NCBI RefSeq assembly: GCF_017874215.1
Contig: NZ_JAGGLB010000018.1
Span: 140,415-204,414, forward strand
DNA from: Paenibacillus eucommiae
Lineage (GTDB): Bacteria > Bacillota > Bacilli > Paenibacillales > NBRC-103111
Direction: 5' to 3'
Length of the DNA stretch: 64,000 nt
Shown piece after piece: positions 51,679 to 61,354 of the stretch (its first letter is position 1; every line of letters starts with the position of its first letter). The translations under genes were made by a program, and so were the position numbers. The notes beneath the pieces were generated by a model. That model was not told the DNA's origin. It did not search any database and saw only the letters and a list, made by a program, of their open reading frames with translations.

Positions 51679-54600
51679 TCATTCCATACTTAGAAAATCT
51701 AGCGGATTACGACCGGCATCCAACTTCCATAATCTGTACACAATCGTGATGGCCTCGGCCCTCGTTGAAGCTTCATTCGGCCGAAATTTGCCGTTACTAC
51801 CGGCGATCAGCCCTTTGGCTGCAGCAAGTGCAGCTCCCTGCTTGAACACGGAATCGATCTCTTGCGAATCATCGAAAATCTGTAAAGCAGCTTCATATGC
51901 GTTCGAATCCTTGACTTTAAGTACCGCCTTCAGCGCATTGGAAGCCATCATGGCCATCTCAGCGCGCGTAATCCGTTCATTCGGAGCGAAAAGATCTGCT
52001 CCCCGCCCGCTGACAATTCCCAGCTCCGCAGCTGCGGTAATGTATGGTGTAAACCATGCTTCTTCGGGTACATCGGTAAAAGGTGAATGTGACTTTGTTA
52101 GAGGCTGTAGTGGCTCTAGCAGATCAGACGGCTTCAACAATCCCAATGCACTGACGATCATTTTGACGAATTCGGCCCTGGTCACCTGTTCGTTCGGATA
52201 CAATTTCCTGTTTTCCCGTCCTGTCACGACTTCCCTGGCTGCCATAGCATCAATAAAAGATCCCGCCCATGGCTTCACACGATCTGTATCTTCAAAAGTT
52301 ACTAGATTGGGTACAACGACATAGGTAGAGAATGAATCGCGTGCTGCAAACATTTTGCCATCATGAAGTCTTCCTCCGTGAAGCTCCAGCTTATCGTCGA
52401 CAATTTTGGCCAGAACGAGCAGCTCTGTATGCTGCGCCTCATAGCTTGTAGTTGGAATGATAACTTCGACAGAATGCTCAAAGCTGGTTACCGGCTTGCC
52501 CCCTGATTCGAGAGTAAGCTCCCATACCTCTGAAGCTGCCGGAAGCGTGCTTATCCGGGTCAATTCCGCTGCTGGCTTAACAGCAAATGATAAGCTTATA
52601 TCTTCTGTAAAATCGCGAATTGGCAGACCGACCGTGACACCGTTGATCTGGATGAAAATCGTATCGAAATGATTTCCAGATGCTAGTTTCAGCAGCTCTT
52701 TGGGCAGGACAATTTTAGCTAACTTCGTACTCGTCTTGCCGAAATCAAGCGTCAAAGATGGTTTTACAGACAGATCGGGGTTCCATTCCGCCAGCTGTTT
52801 GGAGAGTTCATCTAGATTCTTTTTGATATCCTTGATTAAGGGAAGCCATTGTTTTTCATCCAACTTCGTCGTCGCCACTGCATTCGTAACAGTGACATTT
52901 GAGGCAAGATCCATGGTCGTAAGCTTCAACACAGCTTGATTAACTGCTTGAATAGCAGCTTTACGCTCTTCATCTGAAGAACTCGCCGAACCATTTTTCT
53001 GAAGCTCCTTCCATACATTCATCCGGTGAATTGCTGCTTCAAGCAACTTCTTCCGCTCTATCTGGTTTATCGCCTGTTCATTCTCTCCATTTCCTGTTGA
53101 CGCTGGTGGTGGATTGACGCCCGATTCCGGATTCGGGCTCGGACTCGGGCTCGGACTCGGGCTTGTGCTCGGCTCGGGCTCCGGGTCCGTCACTAAAGAC
53201 GGGGCTGATACGGTTACTGCATTCTGCACAATATCAGATGAATAACCGAAAGCGTGCCATTTCTCGATCTCCACCTTATCGCCGAGAAGTCCCAGCACCT
53301 GCTTACCCAGCTCATTGTCCCAAATATAAAGTCCGTCTACCCCTGCCTTGTACAGTTCGTATGCCCTCATCCTATACTGTAATCTGTTCATGTAGTTGTA
53401 CTTGGCAACTAACGCAACTCCACGCTTGATTAGTTCTTCCTCTTCCTTGGTTAGATCAGCACCCTCCAGCTCATGAACGATACCCCCGTAAAGCTTGACG
53501 GTAGTCCCCCTCACCAGGTCTGCAAAAGGCGTGATATCATAAAAATCTTCAAATATTATCGAGGACGGAATCAGCATATCGATAAGCTCTTCATCCACCC
53601 AGGCTTCGAGATCAAAGCCGTAATTGTAATAATCCGCAGCAGGAATACGGACAGATAGCTGCTTCCCTGGTATTGATGCCCTGATTTCACGAATCAGCTG
53701 GGTCATGGAATCTGCCTTATATTTGTTCCACCTCGCTATGCCCTGCTCCGTAGTTTCCAGCTTTGGCTCTATGCCATATTCAAGCGCATAGCTTCGGGAA
53801 AGCTCGGATTCATAACCGAATACGTAAGGATACCGGTTAAAATCCAGATTCATCCCATAAACATGAGGAAACGAGGCGGCTTCCACAATTACATTTTTAA
53901 TATAATCACGAACAGCTGTATTGCCGTAATCGACGTAATCCAGCAATTGTCCATTTTTCTGCAGCACCCGATAAGGCAGCATTTGCTCATATACCCTTCC
54001 ATCGAGATACCCGTTCTTGCCGATAGGATAGACACCATTCATTCTGAGCGAAGCATTGACCTTCAGCCCTGTCTCCAATGCATTTTCCGCAATAATTTGC
54101 AACGGCGGCTTTCCTGTAGCAATAATCGAGCGAATGGATGCCCTTGCAAGCTTGTCTCCATCCGACATCTGATCCTCATATCGCTCCGAACCTTCGAAAG
54201 ACGGGCCTGCATACATACTGTCATAATTTAATGTAAATGTGGTCAGCAGCTGCCAGTCAAGCTGCCCAACATCTTGGCCATCATACCAATCAGTCGTATG
54301 CTGCTTTAACGTCGAAGGACTTGTAATATCCCCCGTATAGAAACGGCTGAAGCCATCATTGTTGTAAATGACCCGCTTACCAGCCTCTCCTTCATTCTCT
54401 GACAAGTAAAGCTCCATTTCCGCTTGAGACAAGCTGCGCAGCTTGATATAAGCAATTCTCGCCGACTTGCCCTGTACCGGAGACAGCTTCAGCTGCTTAC
54501 CCGTCATTTCGGCCGCCGTTACAAAAACTTCACCAATCAATTGCACGCCATACTTCTCTCCAGCCATACTTGAGCCACCTTCAAGCTTAAGCGGCTTGGC

Positions 54601-57384
54601 TTCATTCCCGACAACAGCCTGAAACTCCTCTGTTCCCGTCACATATCCGATAGATATGGCGAACTTTCCGTTCATCTCAATTGGCAATTGAATCACTTCG
54701 GCATCTGGAGTGTTCTCAAGTATGGACCCTTGAACATTAGAACCTTCATATTGAAAAGTTGCTTTCTCCCAGCCAGTAGGACCTGCCCCCGCGCCATTGC
54801 CGTTATAGTTGATCATATTCCCGACCTGTGTGAACAGATAGGAGGTTCCAGCCTGTGCAGTAATGATGTCATTAGGAGAAATAAGCTGAACATCCTTATC
54901 CAGGAAAATGGGATGAATAACCTCATCCAGCTTCTCGCTGCCGCTAAACAGTTCAAGCTTCAGCTTCAGGTCTCCATCTGCCTGCTGCGGATCCAGCTGC
55001 AAGGTTAGAGCGTTATTACTCAGAACAACGGTATTTTCAGCTATGACGGTTTCTGCTAGGCCGGATTCTTTCCTCAGCAGCGTGCCCTTAATCGTCACTT
55101 GTTCGCTTGTAAGCCATGATGGATCCAGGTCCACCGCTTCTACGGCCACCTGCACAGCATCAGAGCTTGATGTGGGAAGAATCGCAATGCGTCCGAACCT
55201 CGGGCTGAATGCAGCCCAAACCGGAAGATGCTTTTTCCGCAGTTTCATATTGTCCAGATAAACCTCTGCAGCTCCGCTCTGCGGGCTGGAAGAATGAACA
55301 GACCATGTAAGTGAATCTCCCTCAGCAGCCACAGGTGTGCCTATGCCGCTAAATGTAGCCACCTTTTGTCCATCCAACGCTACGAAAAGCGAATTGCTGC
55401 CATCGAAGGCTATCCCCCAATCGTGGAATAGATTATCATCCAAAGGCATCTTGACAAAAGTGTCCAGAATCTCCGTCCCATCGCCTGATCTGGCTAAGAG
55501 GTGATTGTTCTGAATCGAAAGCTTGTAGCTCTTGCCTCCAGCTGTCATATTCACAGAAATGCCTTGCTCCAGAGGATCTCTGGAAGCTTGAGCTGCAAGA
55601 GGAGTGGGCAAGCTGGACAATTTGGTCTTGAAATCGAGCACCCAGGGATCATTGCCAATCATCAGATCACGGGTTATAGCCGTAATTTCGGGAGTACCCG
55701 CTCCTGTGCCCGTTCCTTCTTCTTTACCGTAAAACAAATATTGGCCCTCTGATACAGACTTCAGCTGAACTTCGTTGGGGTTGCCTCCGGATCCAGAATG
55801 ATCCGTAATGTAAGCTCCTTCTGTCGGCGGATCGACAGTCCAGCCTCCTGCTAACAGATCATCAGCCTGATCATCGAACAGCTCATTAGGATCCGGCCAG
55901 TTGGGAATAAGATTTTTGGTCATTTTTATCCGGTCCACATAGATTTCATTTTTGCCGGATAAAGCCTCGATGGGTACGTTCAATATTTTGATTTGGTCAA
56001 TGGCATTTGGGCTGGATGCAGATATCGGGATGCCGATCCCGGTAAAGGTGGCCACCTTAATTCCATCAATCGCTACAAACACCTTATCCGTTCCGTCATA
56101 GGCGATTCCCCAAGTATGAAAGTTATCGTCATCAGGCATTTCCACTCTAGTCTCCTGTGAGGGGCCATTGCTGGAATACATCCCCATCAGACGGTTTCCG
56201 TTTTGAAGAGTAACCTTGTATTCTTTTTGTCCGGCAAATATTTCAAAGGATAGCCCGTAATAAACATCATAGGGTAAATCTTTAACCTGAACCAATTCCT
56301 TAATCTTCGCCTCAAATTCGAACACCCACGATCCGGACCCGATATCAACCTTCTTGATCATCTGTCGATAGCTTTCATCAAGCCCTGCTTCTTTCTCACC
56401 GTACAGCAAATATTGTCCTTCTGGCACCGGCTTCATGGCAATCTGGTTGGGATTGCCCAGAGAATTGGCATGATCGGTAATATATAATCCGGCTATAGGG
56501 GGCAATTGCATCTCCCAGCCACCAGCTTCCAGGCTGGTCGCGTCATCATCAAATAACACAGCCGGCTGCTCTGACAAGACCATTTTATAAAGCTGAATGC
56601 GATCAATATAAACTTCTGTAGTTCCCGCTTCACGCTCAAGAGGCACATTTAAGATCCGGATGGTATCTTCTGACGTATCTGGAATTCCCATTACTCCTGT
56701 GAAAGAACCGATCTCTTGCCCATCCATAAAGACCTGTAAAAGCTCTTCGCCGTCATGTTTAAACTCCCAGCTGTGAAAGTTGTCATCTGCAGGTAAAGTG
56801 ATTTCTGTTTCCTGAGAAGGACCGTTGCGGTCCATCATCACCATCAGACGATTGCCATTCTGCAGCGTAATCTTGTATTCCTTCTGATTAGCGAAAATTT
56901 CAAAGGATAAACCGTTATAAACGGAATAAGACGAGTCCTGGATATGGATAAGATCTTTAATTTTCATCTCTACCAAAGCGTTCCAGGCTCCTGCCCCGAT
57001 CGTTACCGATTTGGTCATGGACTTATAAATCCCGCTGCTGCTGCCAACTTCATCGCCGTACAATACATACTGACCTTCCGGCACAGGCTTCATCTGTACC
57101 TGATTGGAATTGCCGATAGAATTGGAATGATCATTAATATACGCGCCTTCTTGTGGAGATTGCACAAACCATCCGGCTGTTGTCAAATTACTGCCATCAT
57201 CATCAAACAATATTACTTTTTGCGGCTCTGACGGGGTATAGACATGTTGTGTAATAGGTCCTTCACTCAAGACTGTATCCGCCATTTCAGCCCTGACGGG
57301 CAAATAAGGAAACGGCAGGATTCCAAGAATCAATACGAATACCAGCATCTTGGCTGACATTCTTAACAGGTGCTTCTTAACCAT
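51679..57384 (-). CDS. SLH-anchored surface protein with LamG-like repeats and a TIM-barrel domain
   Basis: A 1901-residue secreted protein. Signal peptide 1-32 (PVRA cut). Three ~200-residue concanavalin-like repeats follow (about 50-720), each beginning with a FDDD..GGW segment and containing YGLSFEIFA and a DDNFHSWE-type motif. Residues ~1010-1390 are a barrel domain (GMNLDFNRYPYVFG, LSVRIPAADYYNYG, TTVKLYGGIVHE, AGVDGLYIWDNE), a Pro/Ser linker (SPSPSPSPNPESG) follows, then three SLH domains (FEDTDRVKPW, FTDVPEEAWF, FDDSQEIDSV) at ~1700-1890 that attach to secondary cell-wall polymer. AAAGGGG precedes the ATG. Next to an ABC importer: a candidate surface glycan processor. Confidence 0.85.
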   Translation of the reverse strand: MVKKHLLRMSAKMLVFVLILGILPFPYLPVRAEMADTVLSEGPITQHVYTPSEPQKVILFDDDGSNLTTAGWFVQSPQEGAYINDHSNSIGNSNQVQMKPVPEGQYVLYGDEVGSSSGIYKSMTKSVTIGAGAWNALVEMKIKDLIHIQDSSYSVYNGLSFEIFANQKEYKITLQNGNRLMVMMDRNGPSQETEITLPADDNFHSWEFKHDGEELLQVFMDGQEIGSFTGVMGIPDTSEDTIRILNVPLEREAGTTEVYIDRIQLYKMVLSEQPAVLFDDDATSLEAGGWEMQLPPIAGLYITDHANSLGNPNQIAMKPVPEGQYLLYGEKEAGLDESYRQMIKKVDIGSGSWVFEFEAKIKELVQVKDLPYDVYYGLSFEIFAGQKEYKVTLQNGNRLMGMYSSNGPSQETRVEMPDDDNFHTWGIAYDGTDKVFVAIDGIKVATFTGIGIPISASSPNAIDQIKILNVPIEALSGKNEIYVDRIKMTKNLIPNWPDPNELFDDQADDLLAGGWTVDPPTEGAYITDHSGSGGNPNEVQLKSVSEGQYLFYGKEEGTGTGAGTPEITAITRDLMIGNDPWVLDFKTKLSSLPTPLAAQASRDPLEQGISVNMTAGGKSYKLSIQNNHLLARSGDGTEILDTFVKMPLDDNLFHDWGIAFDGSNSLFVALDGQKVATFSGIGTPVAAEGDSLTWSVHSSSPQSGAAEVYLDNMKLRKKHLPVWAAFSPRFGRIAILPTSSSDAVQVAVEAVDLDPSWLTSEQVTIKGTLLRKESGLAETVIAENTVVLSNNALTLQLDPQQADGDLKLKLELFSGSEKLDEVIHPIFLDKDVQLISPNDIITAQAGTSYLFTQVGNMINYNGNGAGAGPTGWEKATFQYEGSNVQGSILENTPDAEVIQLPIEMNGKFAISIGYVTGTEEFQAVVGNEAKPLKLEGGSSMAGEKYGVQLIGEVFVTAAEMTGKQLKLSPVQGKSARIAYIKLRSLSQAEMELYLSENEGEAGKRVIYNNDGFSRFYTGDITSPSTLKQHTTDWYDGQDVGQLDWQLLTTFTLNYDSMYAGPSFEGSERYEDQMSDGDKLARASIRSIIATGKPPLQIIAENALETGLKVNASLRMNGVYPIGKNGYLDGRVYEQMLPYRVLQKNGQLLDYVDYGNTAVRDYIKNVIVEAASFPHVYGMNLDFNRYPYVFGYESELSRSYALEYGIEPKLETTEQGIARWNKYKADSMTQLIREIRASIPGKQLSVRIPAADYYNYGFDLEAWVDEELIDMLIPSSIIFEDFYDITPFADLVRGTTVKLYGGIVHELEGADLTKEEEELIKRGVALVAKYNYMNRLQYRMRAYELYKAGVDGLYIWDNELGKQVLGLLGDKVEIEKWHAFGYSSDIVQNAVTVSAPSLVTDPEPEPSTSPSPSPSPSPNPESGVNPPPASTGNGENEQAINQIERKKLLEAAIHRMNVWKELQKNGSASSSDEERKAAIQAVNQAVLKLTTMDLASNVTVTNAVATTKLDEKQWLPLIKDIKKNLDELSKQLAEWNPDLSVKPSLTLDFGKTSTKLAKIVLPKELLKLASGNHFDTIFIQINGVTVGLPIRDFTEDISLSFAVKPAAELTRISTLPAASEVWELTLESGGKPVTSFEHSVEVIIPTTSYEAQHTELLVLAKIVDDKLELHGGRLHDGKMFAARDSFSTYVVVPNLVTFEDTDRVKPWAGSFIDAMAAREVVTGRENRKLYPNEQVTRAEFVKMIVSALGLLKPSDLLEPLQPLTKSHSPFTDVPEEAWFTPYITAAAELGIVSGRGADLFAPNERITRAEMAMMASNALKAVLKVKDSNAYEAALQIFDDSQEIDSVFKQGAALAAAKGLIAGSNGKFRPNEASTRAEAITIVYRLWKLDAGRNPLDFLSME

Positions 57385-57416
57385 GGGAGCATCCCCTTTG
57401 TCATTGTTTGAGTGGA

Positions 57417-57440
57417 CCCCCGGCTGAGCTGGAGCCGGGG
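57417..57440 (-). other. Intercistronic GC-rich stem-loop
   Basis: CCCCCGGCT pairs with AGCCGGGG, between the lipoprotein stop (57449) and the SLH gene start. There is no T run, so it may protect the 3' end of the lipoprotein mRNA and reduce downstream expression. Confidence 0.55.
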
Positions 57441-57448
57441 ATAGGAAA

Positions 57449-59116
57449 CTAGAATTTCATGCTGTAGTAATCCTTGGTGTACACGATGCTATCCTTATTT
57501 TCGCTGAACCATTTGGCATAGAACTCATCAAGCTGCTTGCCGCCAGCGCGGTTCCATGCTGTCTTTGCATCCTCCGCTGCCTGCTCGGCTGTATAAGAAG
57601 CACCACCAACAACCGCTTTGGCATACGTGTCGAACACGGCTTCCAGACCGCTGGAGCGGGCCAGCTGCAGATCCTGAGGTAAGCTCGGCATGGAATTCAA
57701 GTCAATATCATAATGGATCGGTCTCTCCGGCGACAAGTAGGAAGTTCTTGCTGATTGAACAATGTCAGCATACTCCTGCTCAAGCGGTTTTTTTACATCC
57801 AATGTCGTGACGTAATCCGCGCATTCTCCTTCCAGTATATCGAAGGAAAGCATCCGCAAATCGGCCGTCCATGAAAGCTCCTTCGTGCTCTTATCACTAT
57901 CGATGGATTGTGGACAACCGTTAGCTCCCACGTTGTAGTGGATGCCTTCCAAACCATATTTAAGCGTCTTGGCTGTTGATTCCCGAACCAGAAAATCTAC
58001 ATACTGCATGACAGCCTCCGGATGCTTAGCTTGAGCGTTGACAACAGCCGTGTTGTAAAGCGGCGCGCTGACAATCGGGCTAAACTGGCCAAATTCGCTC
58101 TTCGGCAGCGGAATGGCAATGACTTCAGCATTCGGGTTATTTGTCTTCAGCGCTTCGTACACCTTGAAGCCGGTAGCACTGGCTCCACCATTTACAGCAT
58201 ACATGCCCAGCTTCCCGTTAACGAAATCCTGCTGTGCCTTCTCCCCGCTTTTATCCGTCAAAAAGTCTTTGTCCACCAGCTTCTCGTCGTACAGCCGTTT
58301 CTTGAAGGCTGCCATCGCCGCTTCGCGTTCCCAGTTGCGCACATACTGGCCATCCGGGGTGACGCTGTAATACCCGCCAACCCCAAACATATTGTCAATG
58401 ACCTGCCCGCCGACAAAGCTCAAATTGATGCCAAACGTATCTTTTTTGTTATTGCCGTCCGGATCCTGTTCCACAAACGCTTTAAGCGTATTAAACAGTT
58501 CCTCGGTCGTAGTGGGTGCTTCAAGCTGTAATTTTTTTAACCAATCCGCACGTACGAACAAGATGCTTTCGATATCAAAAGGCACAACCATTCCAAAGCC
58601 GTATGTTTTACCGTCTGATTTCATCCCCATCTTTTTCAAGGCAGGGTATTTCGTGAGCAGCTGCTTGTAATCCGTACTATAGGTTTCAATTAACTCATCA
58701 AGCGGCATAAGCTGCTTTTGAGCAAACAAGCTGTTCTGAATTGTAGGATTCCAAGTAAAAATAAGATCGGGTGCACCGCCGGAAGCAAACAATGTATTGA
58801 ACTTCTGCTCCTCCTCCCAACGCGGAATCGGCACAAACTTGACATTGGCCGGACCCTTCTCATTGATCCAATCCGTCCAACGATTCTTTGTCGCATTCCC
58901 TTCTTCAGCCGGAATATTGCCCCGATCATAGACGGATACCGAAATATCTTCCTTTTTCCCAGGGGTCTGAGTTGCCTCTCCGGTTGTTATATTTGCTGGC
59001 GTTGGGCTTCCAGTCTCGTTATTTTCCGATTTACTGCAGCTAGTCAGCATTACACAAAGTAATAGTGCAGCTGCTATGAAAACCAAATGACTTTTTCGTA
59101 CTAAACCATGCTTCAT
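57449..59116 (-). CDS. ABC sugar transporter solute-binding lipoprotein (locus B)
   Basis: A 555-residue LplA-type lipoprotein. Signal peptide with lipobox MLTSC (Cys 27), linker TPANITTGEATQTPG, then a large binding fold (NTLFASGGAPDLIFTW, DPDGNNKKDTFGINLSF). The second ATG is used: GGAGG is 9 bases away from 59116 and only 3 from 59122. It differs clearly from the locus A lipoprotein, so the two systems bind different ligands or were duplicated long ago. Substrate not predictable. Confidence 0.9.
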   Translation of the reverse strand: MKHGLVRKSHLVFIAAALLLCVMLTSCSKSENNETGSPTPANITTGEATQTPGKKEDISVSVYDRGNIPAEEGNATKNRWTDWINEKGPANVKFVPIPRWEEEQKFNTLFASGGAPDLIFTWNPTIQNSLFAQKQLMPLDELIETYSTDYKQLLTKYPALKKMGMKSDGKTYGFGMVVPFDIESILFVRADWLKKLQLEAPTTTEELFNTLKAFVEQDPDGNNKKDTFGINLSFVGGQVIDNMFGVGGYYSVTPDGQYVRNWEREAAMAAFKKRLYDEKLVDKDFLTDKSGEKAQQDFVNGKLGMYAVNGGASATGFKVYEALKTNNPNAEVIAIPLPKSEFGQFSPIVSAPLYNTAVVNAQAKHPEAVMQYVDFLVRESTAKTLKYGLEGIHYNVGANGCPQSIDSDKSTKELSWTADLRMLSFDILEGECADYVTTLDVKKPLEQEYADIVQSARTSYLSPERPIHYDIDLNSMPSLPQDLQLARSSGLEAVFDTYAKAVVGGASYTAEQAAEDAKTAWNRAGGKQLDEFYAKWFSENKDSIVYTKDYYSMKF

Positions 59117-59272
59117 TGCCATTCTCCTCCGCATCCGTAATCACTGATTTCCAATCCATGCCTTACTGCCCCTTACTTTTTTCAAGAAAAAAATCGTGTT
59201 CCCCTAACATTCGATAAAAGTCCACGCATTCCCCCTTTCAAAGCTTCAAGTTCAAGGACTTCTCTTCATAAC

Positions 59273-60148
59273 TCAGCCTTTTATTGCGCCAATCATGACG
59301 CCTTTAATAAAATATTTTTGCACAAAAGGATACACCGCCAGCATGGGAATAATCATCACCATAATGCCAGATGCTTTAATCCCTTCGGGCGTTGCCATGA
59401 TTTGTTCGCCTGGGCGTAAATTATTCATTTCCTGAAGGACCGATTGACTCTGAATCATCTGCTGCACCAGTACAGCCAAATTGTATTTATCAATGTCCTG
59501 CACATAAATGAGCAGGCTGAAGAATGAATTCCAGTACGTAACTGCATAAAACAAGGCGATTGTCGCCAGCATCGGCAGCGAAAGCGGGAGTACGATCCTC
59601 GTCAAATACCGCCATTCGCCGCAGCCATCCATACGGGCTGCTTCCTCCAGCTCACTTGGCAAATTCTCAAAAAAATTGCGCATCACCAGCATATTAAACG
59701 TACTGATTAAAGCAGGAAGCCATATGGCTCCATAGCTGTCGAGCAGACCTAGGCTTTTTACAATGAGGAAAGCAGGAATTAACCCGCCATTAAACAGCAT
59801 CGTAAAAATGATAGCCAGTGTAAAAAAGCGGCGGCCTGCCATCACTTTACGCGACAACGGATAAGCTGCCAAAATGGTGAACACGATACTAAGCGCCACA
59901 CCAATTAAAGTAATTTGAATGCTGTTCAGAAAAGCCCGGACCACATTCGTTCCGTAAAGCAGCATCCGATACGATTCAAAGGAAATTCCTTTCGGCCAAA
60001 ACGTTACCGTACCCGACATGATAGCATGCTGCTCGCTCAGGCTAAGTGCAATAATATGCAGCAGGGGCAGTAAGCAGGTTATGGATATACATGTCAGGAC
60101 TAAGGCATTCAAGCGGTAAAACAGCTTATCTCCATAAGAAATACTCAT
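59273..60148 (-). CDS. Carbohydrate ABC permease, YtcP/LplC type (locus B)
   Basis: A 291-residue six-helix permease. EAA loop LEEAARMDGCGEWRYLTRIVL near 178, and the C-terminal VQKYFIKGVMIGAIKG end shared with the locus A YtcP-type protein. ATG 60148 follows AAGGGAG by 7 bases; the frame to 60193 has no site. It is 13 bases after the LplB-type gene stop. Confidence 0.93.
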   Translation of the reverse strand: MSISYGDKLFYRLNALVLTCISITCLLPLLHIIALSLSEQHAIMSGTVTFWPKGISFESYRMLLYGTNVVRAFLNSIQITLIGVALSIVFTILAAYPLSRKVMAGRRFFTLAIIFTMLFNGGLIPAFLIVKSLGLLDSYGAIWLPALISTFNMLVMRNFFENLPSELEEAARMDGCGEWRYLTRIVLPLSLPMLATIALFYAVTYWNSFFSLLIYVQDIDKYNLAVLVQQMIQSQSVLQEMNNLRPGEQIMATPEGIKASGIMVMIIPMLAVYPFVQKYFIKGVMIGAIKG

Positions 60149-60161
60149 CTTCGAACTCCCT

Positions 60162-61169
60162 TCACCATAATCCCTGTCCAAACCGTCTGGCAACAGAATT
60201 TGCCCCTATAATCAGGATGAACGCCACCACCGATTCGAACAGCCCCATTGCTGTCGTCAGACTAAACTGTGCCCCTTGTAAACCTACGCGAAAAATATAG
60301 GTACTAATCACATCGGATACTTCTGAGACAATTCGATTCTGCAAGACATAAATCTGATCGAAGCTTACTTCCAGAACACTGCCCGTCGATAAAATCAGCA
60401 TCAAAACAATCGTCGAGCTGATTCCTGGCAGCGTAACATGCCGGATCTGCTTCCACTTGTTCGCCCCATCTATGGAGGAAGCCTCATACAAGCTTGGATC
60501 AATCGTCGTTAAAGCGGCCAAGTAAATGATCGCTCCGAAGCCCGCTTCTTTCCAAATCCCCGAGCTAAGAAAGATGACCACCCAGGAAAGCGGCTTGTAC
60601 AGAAAGGGGTACACCTCTCCGCTTATCGCCTTCAGCCATTGGTTAATTAAGCCCGCTTCCTGCGAAAACAACATCAGTACCATACCACCGACAATGACCC
60701 AGGAAAAGAAATGGGGCAAATAAATGAGGGTTTGTACCGATTTCTTGAACCAGGCTCTACGTACTTCATTCAGCAAAATGGCAATCAGGATTGGAAAAGG
60801 GAAGCTGACGGCAATCGTCAGTCCACCGAGCATAAGGGTATTCCAAATAACCTGTATCGTCTGAGGATTGCTAAACAATAATTCGAAGTATTTGAAGCCA
60901 GCCCATGGACTATGCCAAATTCCGTCGCGAAAATTATAATCCTTAAAGGCAATAATCGTTCCAAGCATAGGTGCATATTTAAAAATAACGTAAAAGAGTA
61001 TTACAGGTAGAAACATAATATATAATGGTATATTTTTCCTTAATCTCATATTGCTCCCGATTGGCTTCCAACCTTGCTTATGCCCATTCTTTTCTTTTGT
61101 CTGGACTCCCTTCGTCATCATTTGGCCTGCCTGCTGCGACTCCGTCTGAAACGGTTTTATTGTGTTCAT
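60162..61169 (-). CDS. Carbohydrate ABC permease, LplB/YteP type (locus B)
   Basis: A 335-residue permease with a ~45-residue cytoplasmic lead rich in Gln/Lys (longer than usual) before the first helix (IPLYIMFLPVILFYVIFKYA). IAFKDYNFRDGIW near 72, the EAA loop LYEASSIDGANKWKQIRHVTLP near 225, and ARRFGQGLW end match LplB. GAGGTG lies about 10 bases before the ATG. It starts 185 bases after the AraC gene, beyond an attenuator-like hairpin. Confidence 0.92.
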   Translation of the reverse strand: MNTIKPFQTESQQAGQMMTKGVQTKEKNGHKQGWKPIGSNMRLRKNIPLYIMFLPVILFYVIFKYAPMLGTIIAFKDYNFRDGIWHSPWAGFKYFELLFSNPQTIQVIWNTLMLGGLTIAVSFPFPILIAILLNEVRRAWFKKSVQTLIYLPHFFSWVIVGGMVLMLFSQEAGLINQWLKAISGEVYPFLYKPLSWVVIFLSSGIWKEAGFGAIIYLAALTTIDPSLYEASSIDGANKWKQIRHVTLPGISSTIVLMLILSTGSVLEVSFDQIYVLQNRIVSEVSDVISTYIFRVGLQGAQFSLTTAMGLFESVVAFILIIGANSVARRFGQGLW

Positions 61170-61260
61170 CGCTTCTACTCACCTCACTCCCCCACTATAA
61201 GGGGAAAGCTTCTGCCTCGGCAATCCGCATGTTTCTTGGCATTGACGATATTCTTAAAAG

Positions 61261-61330
61261 TGAGAAAACCCGCGTCCCCACTAGCTTTGAGCCTTCGTTA
61301 AGGCGTATAGCTAATGAAGGCTGCGGGCTC
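61261..61330 (-). terminator. Terminator/attenuator between the AraC gene and the locus B operon
   Basis: On the minus strand CCCGC (outer) and AGCCTTC (inner) pair with GAAGGCT and GCGGG, followed by TTTTCTC. It could end the regulator mRNA or attenuate read-through into the transport genes. Confidence 0.6.
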
Positions 61331-61354
61331 TCTTGCATACTTTTCTCAATTGAT

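Noticed and set aside
51608..52324. 238-residue plus-strand frame opposite the SLH domains
   Set aside because: It lies antisense to the C-terminus of the SLH protein, which has clear SLH motifs; no domain or ribosome site.
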